Shown here in pieces: positions 59,972 to 64,000 of a stretch of 64,000 bases of DNA. The position numbers were made by a program, and so were the translations under genes. This stretch comes from Methanocorpusculum parvum (lineage in GTDB: Archaea > Halobacteriota > Methanomicrobia > Methanomicrobiales > Methanocorpusculaceae): NCBI GenBank assembly GCA_015063085.1, contig SUTD01000005.1, positions 1-64,000 of the forward strand, written 5' to 3'. Every line of letters begins with the position of its first letter. The stretch's first letter is position 1. The notes below the pieces were generated by a model that made no database searches, was not told the origin of the DNA, and saw nothing but the letters and a program-made list of their open reading frames with translations.

Positions 59972-60478
59972 TATTTACATTCGGTACTTTTCGGTAAAGG
60001 TAATTACCTGTTGAGACCTATTATTTATCTAATGTGAATGCTCTTGTGCATCACATACTTGATAGAACTCGAGCCAATCGATTTGTTCTATATTTCTATA
60101 TCATGTGTGCCCGAGCAGTGTGGTTGCTGTGTTGACGGCACATTTTCCTTTTGATGTGTTTTTTGTGGTATTTTTGTGCAGGTGTCTCTGGTGGTTTTGC
60201 TGTTGCTGTTTTTTGTTTTTGAGTTCTGCACGCACGTGCAGTTTTAAGAAGTGTGTCTGGGAAAATCTCTGCGCATATGCGCATGGATTGCACGTGCAAA
60301 ATGTGAAATATTTTCTCTTTTTTCAGATAAAATCTTTCAAAATAGTTTTTCTCTTGTTGTTATTTTTTGTGTTTAATAGTATTTATAGTTTGAGTGAAAA
60401 ACGGCGCGGCGCACATGCGCATGGTTTTGTTTTGGGGCAGTTTTCTTTTCTGCACGTGCGTGCAGGGCGGTGTTTTTG
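59972..60478. other. Non-coding region with paired palindromes
   Basis: About 500 T-rich bases without a supported gene; the 125-codon open frame here has Cys/Phe/Leu composition unlike a protein. CTGCACG-CA-CGTGCAG (60226-60241) and CTGCACG-TG-CGTGCAG (60450-60465) are palindromes and inverted copies of each other. TTGCACGTGCAA (60288-60299) is a third. GCGCAYATGCGCATGG occurs twice in direct orientation (60271-60286, 60409-60424). They may be binding sites or element ends. Confidence 0.55.
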
Positions 60479-60799
60479 TTAGTTGTTTCGTTTTGAAAAG
60501 AGGTTGAGTTCGATGTGAATTTCAGATGTTTTTGGTTCGTTTGTGTTTTTGTGTTCTTTTATCCATTCTGTGCAGTAGGTGATGTCTGTTTTTATTTTTT
60601 TCAGTTCTTCGTTTGTGATGCGGTCTGTTTCTTTGCTGAGGCAGATGAGGCGGAGGTATTCGCTTTCGGTTCTGCATCCGGTGTTTTGTGCGTTTCTGCG
60701 GATGATTGTCTGTTCTTCTTCTGTGACGCGGAAGGTGATGCTGATGGTTTTTCTGGGTTTTGGTTTTGCGGTTTTGTATGTGCGGCGTGTGTTTGTCAT
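60479..60799 (-). CDS. MobC-like ribbon-helix-helix protein
   Basis: A 106-residue basic protein. Residues about 17-55 (KTISITFRVTEEEQTIIRRNAQNTGCRTESEYLRLICLS) match the strand-helix-helix pattern of plasmid mobilisation (MobC) and related RHH proteins; the tail is helical and charged (TNEELKKIKTDITYCTEWIKEHKN). A TATA-like ATTCATATACAC lies about 30 bases upstream. It is flanked by palindromes on both sides, fitting a mobile-element remnant or an accessory DNA-binding protein. No relaxase is in the window. Confidence 0.62.
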   Translation of the reverse strand: MTNTRRTYKTAKPKPRKTISITFRVTEEEQTIIRRNAQNTGCRTESEYLRLICLSKETDRITNEELKKIKTDITYCTEWIKEHKNTNEPKTSEIHIELNLFSKRNN

Positions 60800-61063
60800 G
60801 GGTGTGTTTCTGTGGTTGTTTTGATGTGTATATGAATGTTTTTGCGGGTGTTTTGTTTTTGATTTTTGTATTTTATGGTTGTTTTATGGAATTTCCTGGT
60901 GATTGATTTTTAGAAAAGTGTATGCTGTATTAGAGATGTGATAGAAAGGTGTTTTGATGTGAGAAAAGTGTTAGGAGAGGATTCATTTTCGGGTTTTGTG
61001 CGCGGTCTGTTGGGTATTTTGGGGCAGACGCGCGTGTGGTTTTGAGAGGTCTTGGAGGGTTTT
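60800..61063. other. Non-coding spacer upstream of the MobC-like gene
   Basis: About 260 bases holding the promoter of the MobC-like gene and T/G-rich sequence of no recognisable kind. The open frame on the minus strand from 61317 to 60910 mainly crosses the inverted-repeat element and is not called. Confidence 0.4.
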
Positions 61064-61591
61064 AATCCTATCTTAGAAGGAATATATGTTTCAATGTATG
61101 ATAAATGTCTCTGAGACACAGACTTCTTGTGTATTTCAGACACAGTGCCAACCAGATATTTGGAACACGAATCCGCACGAATCAAAACGAATCGCATCCT
61201 CTTCGGCGCCGGCTTTTTCTGCTTATCGCAGAGCCGGCGCACGGATGCTTGCGCCCTCGCAGTCGGCTCGGGCGGTGAAAATAAGCTCAAATTTGCCCGA
61301 GCCGACTGCGAGGGCACTAGCGTGCCGCGGCTTCCGGCGATAAGCCGGAAAAGAAGCCGTGTATAGGCACGCGATTCGTTTTGATTCGTGCGGATTCGTG
61401 TTCCCTGAATAAGGATGGAGAGGGGAAAATACTGTTCGAAAAATCCGGGTGGTGAAATTCTATTTTTTTAGGGCTGTAATGTATTTTCAGATATCAAAAT
61501 ACCATCTCCATTTTTCAATCAAAATGTCGGCAAAATACTTATTTTTACAATCAAACCCATTTTTGGATTCAATTCCTTCTAAGATAGGATT
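61064..61591. mobile_element. Nested inverted-repeat element (MITE-like) of about 528 bp
   Basis: Three perfect inverted-repeat pairs are nested. Outer 20-bp ends: AATCCTATCTTAGAAGGAAT (61064-61083) with its complement at 61572-61591. Middle 34-bp arms: 61162-61195 with 61371-61404. Inner 21-bp arms: 61253-61273 with 61295-61315. Between middle and inner arms further imperfect symmetry is present (for example GCGCCGGCT/AGCCGGCGC near 61206-61240). The middle arms contain CGAATC three times at 10-base steps. No transposase frame is inside. It lies 79 bases from the surface-protein start. Non-autonomous element or large regulatory palindrome. Confidence 0.7.
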
Positions 61592-61669
61592 GCAATTGCC
61601 TATCTGTCCACAATGAAACATCGCGATGCGTTGTGGATTCTTAAATTGCGAAACGTAACGAGGTCAAAA

Positions 61670-64000
61670 ATGACAATGAAAACAAAGAAAACACTGCATC
61701 GTTTTGCAGCGGTGGCGGCTGTTCTTCTGGCGTTCTGTCTGGTGTTTGCAACACCGGTTGGGGCGGCTGAAGTAACCGGTGGAACCGGTGAAGCGTTGGC
61801 TAATGCTATCTCATCTGCAGGTGCAGGTGAGACAGTTACGCTGACTGAAGATGTTACTGTTTCACAGGGTATTATTCTTACTAAGGATGTTACCATTAAT
61901 CTTGAGGATCATAAGATAACCTACGATGGAGATGACGTTCTCTTCACAGTAAATGCAGGAAATCTCACCATCAATGCAGGTAAATCTGGTGAAATTATCA
62001 GTTCTGGTAAGCGTATTATTGAATTGGACACTAAGGAACCTGCAAGTTTAACCGTGATTGGTGGTACATATTCTCAGGAGGGTGATTCCTCAAATGCAGT
62101 ATTTGTTATTTCACTTGATAGTTACTGTGAGAAGAAAAGTACTATAACTGATGCAACAATTTTATGTAATTATAATTGTTTTGAGGTTAGTGGATATGCT
62201 GATGTAACCCTTGAGGATTGTGTTATCAGCACAACTAAAGAGGTCCCTTCCACATCAGGTTATTTGCATGCTATTATCGCAAGTTATGGAGGAACAGTAC
62301 ATGTCAAGGGCGGTTCTGTAACAAGTGAAGGAATTGCACTTGCCTCTTTCCATACCAATGGTAAAATTACTGTAGAGGATGCTACTATCACTGGCAGTGC
62401 GGCTGCATTACAGGCAATGCCTGCAGATTCTACAACAGATGAATATCCATATAAGACAGGTAAATCATCTATTGTTGTATCTTCTGGAACTGTAAATGGA
62501 CCAATTACAACTAAAGAAGTTAAGATTGATGAGTCTACTTTAGCATACGATGCAGGTTCAGGCGGTACTACTACTATTGCAATCAAGGGCGGTACTTTCA
62601 CCGTATCTGACGCTGATTCTCTGAAGACCATCATCAACGCTCTTGCAGACGATGGTGACGGCAAACCAGAGACCAGACCTGTTATTCAGATTGCCGGTCC
62701 CATCACCGTCGAAGAACAGCTTGAGATTAGAGCCCCGGTGAAGATTGTTGGTGATGGAGATACCAAGCCGACTATCACTTGCTCTGTAAAGAAACTTTTC
62801 GAAGTTCATGCAAATGCAGACTTTAAGAACCTGGATCTGGTAAACAATGCATATGATGGACGCTGTATTGACACCCGTGTTGGCGGCATTACTGTCAACA
62901 TTAACGACTGTGAGCTGACGGCAACAAACAAGGGTTCATATTATACTCAGCCTTTAACCATTGGTGGAAGCGGAATAGATGCTTCTGGAAATAAAGCTGC
63001 TAACATTGTCGTTAATCTCAACAAGGTTAACATTGAAGCAAAGCATTATGGTATTATCACATACAATCCAGTAGATTTAACAATTACTGATTCATCGATT
63101 ACTGGTTATGCTGCACTCTATTTCAAAGGACCTGATAGTTCTGTTGGTTCTAGTGGGTCTATAGTAAAAATCAATGGTAAATCTACAATCAAAGGTATTA
63201 ATTCTGCCTCCTTAGATCCAAGTAATGCATTTGGTACATTTGTTTTCGAAAGCGGCGGTGTTGAAGTTACATTAAATGATGCTGATGTTGCTCATGCCAT
63301 CTCTAATACAGGCAATTCACAGCATATTTTCTCATTCTATCGTTCAACAGGAAACACAGTTACCATTAATTCTGGAGTAACTATGTCTGCAACAGGTGGC
63401 AGTGACTACTTTGTTAGACCATATCAGGACATTGCTGGAGATAATCAGAATACAGTTATCACCAATGCAGGTGTAACCTCTAACTTCCCGATTGACTCCA
63501 AGTACCTCGCAGATGGATGTGAATGTGTTGGTTCTGGAAATTCCTGGACTGTTCAGATTCAGACATTCTCCGTTCAGTTTGATTCCAAAGAAGGAACAAC
63601 TGTTGGTAGTAAGAGTATTGAGTATGGAAATCCAGTTGTGAGACCTGCTGACCCGACCAAAGAAGGATACACCTTTGCAGGGTGGTATCTTGATGAGATG
63701 TTATACGACTTTACCACTCCGGTAACTGACGACATCACGCTTACAGCAAAGTGGAATAAGAATGGAGAAGCTGTCACCGTCACTCCAACAATTTCGGTTG
63801 AAATTACGGTTGACCAGAACAGTCAGACCACTATTTGTGTCCCTGCTGAAGATGCAGCCACCACTGTAGAATTCAGTGATCCTGAAAATGCTGCTCCGGT
63901 CGCAGTAATCACTGACAAGACCACTGGTGTTCAGATGGAGGTCACCTTTGCTGAGGGTGCAGAGGAAATGACCGATGGTAGTGTTAGCGGAACTGTCACC
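61670..64000 (+). CDS. Large secreted surface protein, adhesin-like (partial, runs off the window)
   Basis: At least 777 residues, no stop before the window end. An N-terminal signal peptide (MKTKKTLHRF, then a hydrophobic stretch to TPVGA-A) fits Sec export. It is followed by repeated short beta strands rich in T, G, V, N and D (VTLTEDVTVSQGIILTKDVTINL; LTIND-like patterns), suggesting a parallel beta-helix. An InlB/Listeria-Bacteroides repeat spans about residues 632-695 (GYTFAGWYLDEMLYDFTTPVTDDITLTAKWN). Such proteins decorate the cell surface and may bind hosts or partners. GAGGTC precedes ATG 61670 by about five bases; ATG 61676 is an alternative. A TATA-like AATACTTATT lies near 61524-61533. 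Confidence 0.85.
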   Translation, partial: MTMKTKKTLHRFAAVAAVLLAFCLVFATPVGAAEVTGGTGEALANAISSAGAGETVTLTEDVTVSQGIILTKDVTINLEDHKITYDGDDVLFTVNAGNLTINAGKSGEIISSGKRIIELDTKEPASLTVIGGTYSQEGDSSNAVFVISLDSYCEKKSTITDATILCNYNCFEVSGYADVTLEDCVISTTKEVPSTSGYLHAIIASYGGTVHVKGGSVTSEGIALASFHTNGKITVEDATITGSAAALQAMPADSTTDEYPYKTGKSSIVVSSGTVNGPITTKEVKIDESTLAYDAGSGGTTTIAIKGGTFTVSDADSLKTIINALADDGDGKPETRPVIQIAGPITVEEQLEIRAPVKIVGDGDTKPTITCSVKKLFEVHANADFKNLDLVNNAYDGRCIDTRVGGITVNINDCELTATNKGSYYTQPLTIGGSGIDASGNKAANIVVNLNKVNIEAKHYGIITYNPVDLTITDSSITGYAALYFKGPDSSVGSSGSIVKINGKSTIKGINSASLDPSNAFGTFVFESGGVEVTLNDADVAHAISNTGNSQHIFSFYRSTGNTVTINSGVTMSATGGSDYFVRPYQDIAGDNQNTVITNAGVTSNFPIDSKYLADGCECVGSGNSWTVQIQTFSVQFDSKEGTTVGSKSIEYGNPVVRPADPTKEGYTFAGWYLDEMLYDFTTPVTDDITLTAKWNKNGEAVTVTPTISVEITVDQNSQTTICVPAEDAATTVEFSDPENAAPVAVITDKTTGVQMEVTFAEGAEEMTDGSVSGTVT

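Noticed and set aside
60105-60482. 125-codon plus-strand frame with many Cys, Phe and Leu
   Set aside because: T-rich non-coding DNA gives this composition; it overlaps palindromes and the end of the MobC-like gene.
60910-61317. 135-codon minus-strand frame
   Set aside because: About half lies in the inverted-repeat element; composition is K/P/S/T-rich with no family likeness.

Overview
The window is chromosomal DNA of a methanogenic archaeon. It carries a complete methyl-coenzyme M reductase operon (mcrBDCGA) followed directly by the methyl-H4MPT:coenzyme M methyltransferase operon (mtr), plus genes for methanofuran and tetrahydromethanopterin synthesis, thiol:fumarate reductase, diphthamide synthesis, Rio2 and Tsr3. 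Gene content, the mcr-then-mtr order and moderate GC point to Methanomicrobiales, most likely Methanocorpusculum. That placement is inference from recognised families, not from a search.

Layout. 1-5.1 kb: TPR protein, hypoxanthine phosphoribosyltransferase, SecFD. 5.4-7.9 kb: an ABC-2 transporter cassette with a YtrA-type GntR repressor and a perfect inverted-repeat operator, Firmicutes-like in style. 8-14.9 kb: a TudS-like desulfidase fused to a nucleoside deoxyribosyltransferase, Tsr3, methanogen-specific DUF1890/DUF1894 genes coupled to mntP, sstT, dph2, a METTL5-like methyltransferase and an MFS transporter. 15-28 kb: tfrAB, aspartate kinase, purM, a membrane protein, PEP synthase, rio2-DUF460-thiL. 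28-36.6 kb (minus strand): a TadC/TadA-like secretion pair and an AddAB-like helicase-nuclease pair. 36.7-39.9 kb: guaB-mfnB and mptG. 40.1-51.3 kb: the methanogenesis block. McrABG make methane from methyl-CoM, and the Mtr complex supplies methyl-CoM while pumping sodium. 51.4-55 kb: thpR, radC, a YczE-like protein, archaeal thyA, tRNA-Gln(CTG), DUF1614.

From 55 to 64 kb the DNA is accessory. It holds unrecognised small genes, a six-gene overlapping operon with ribbon-helix-helix (RHH) and HNH proteins, a Schlafen/AlbA_2 protein with an internal 42-bp tandem repeat, a MobC-like RHH gene, several large palindromic structures, and the start of a large secreted surface protein that runs off the window.

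The strongest unusual signals are: (1) a second mtrA whose corrinoid domain is almost identical to the first but is fused to MtrG; (2) the TudS-deoxyribosyltransferase fusion with all three cluster cysteines; (3) two distant copies of a short C-terminal peptide (CLVIEECLIR...) whose DNA differs almost only at silent positions, implying an overlooked small-protein family; (4) a nested inverted-repeat element of about 530 bp just upstream of the surface-protein gene; (5) structured leaders upstream of mcr and mtr. No CRISPR array, rRNA or complete insertion sequence was seen.
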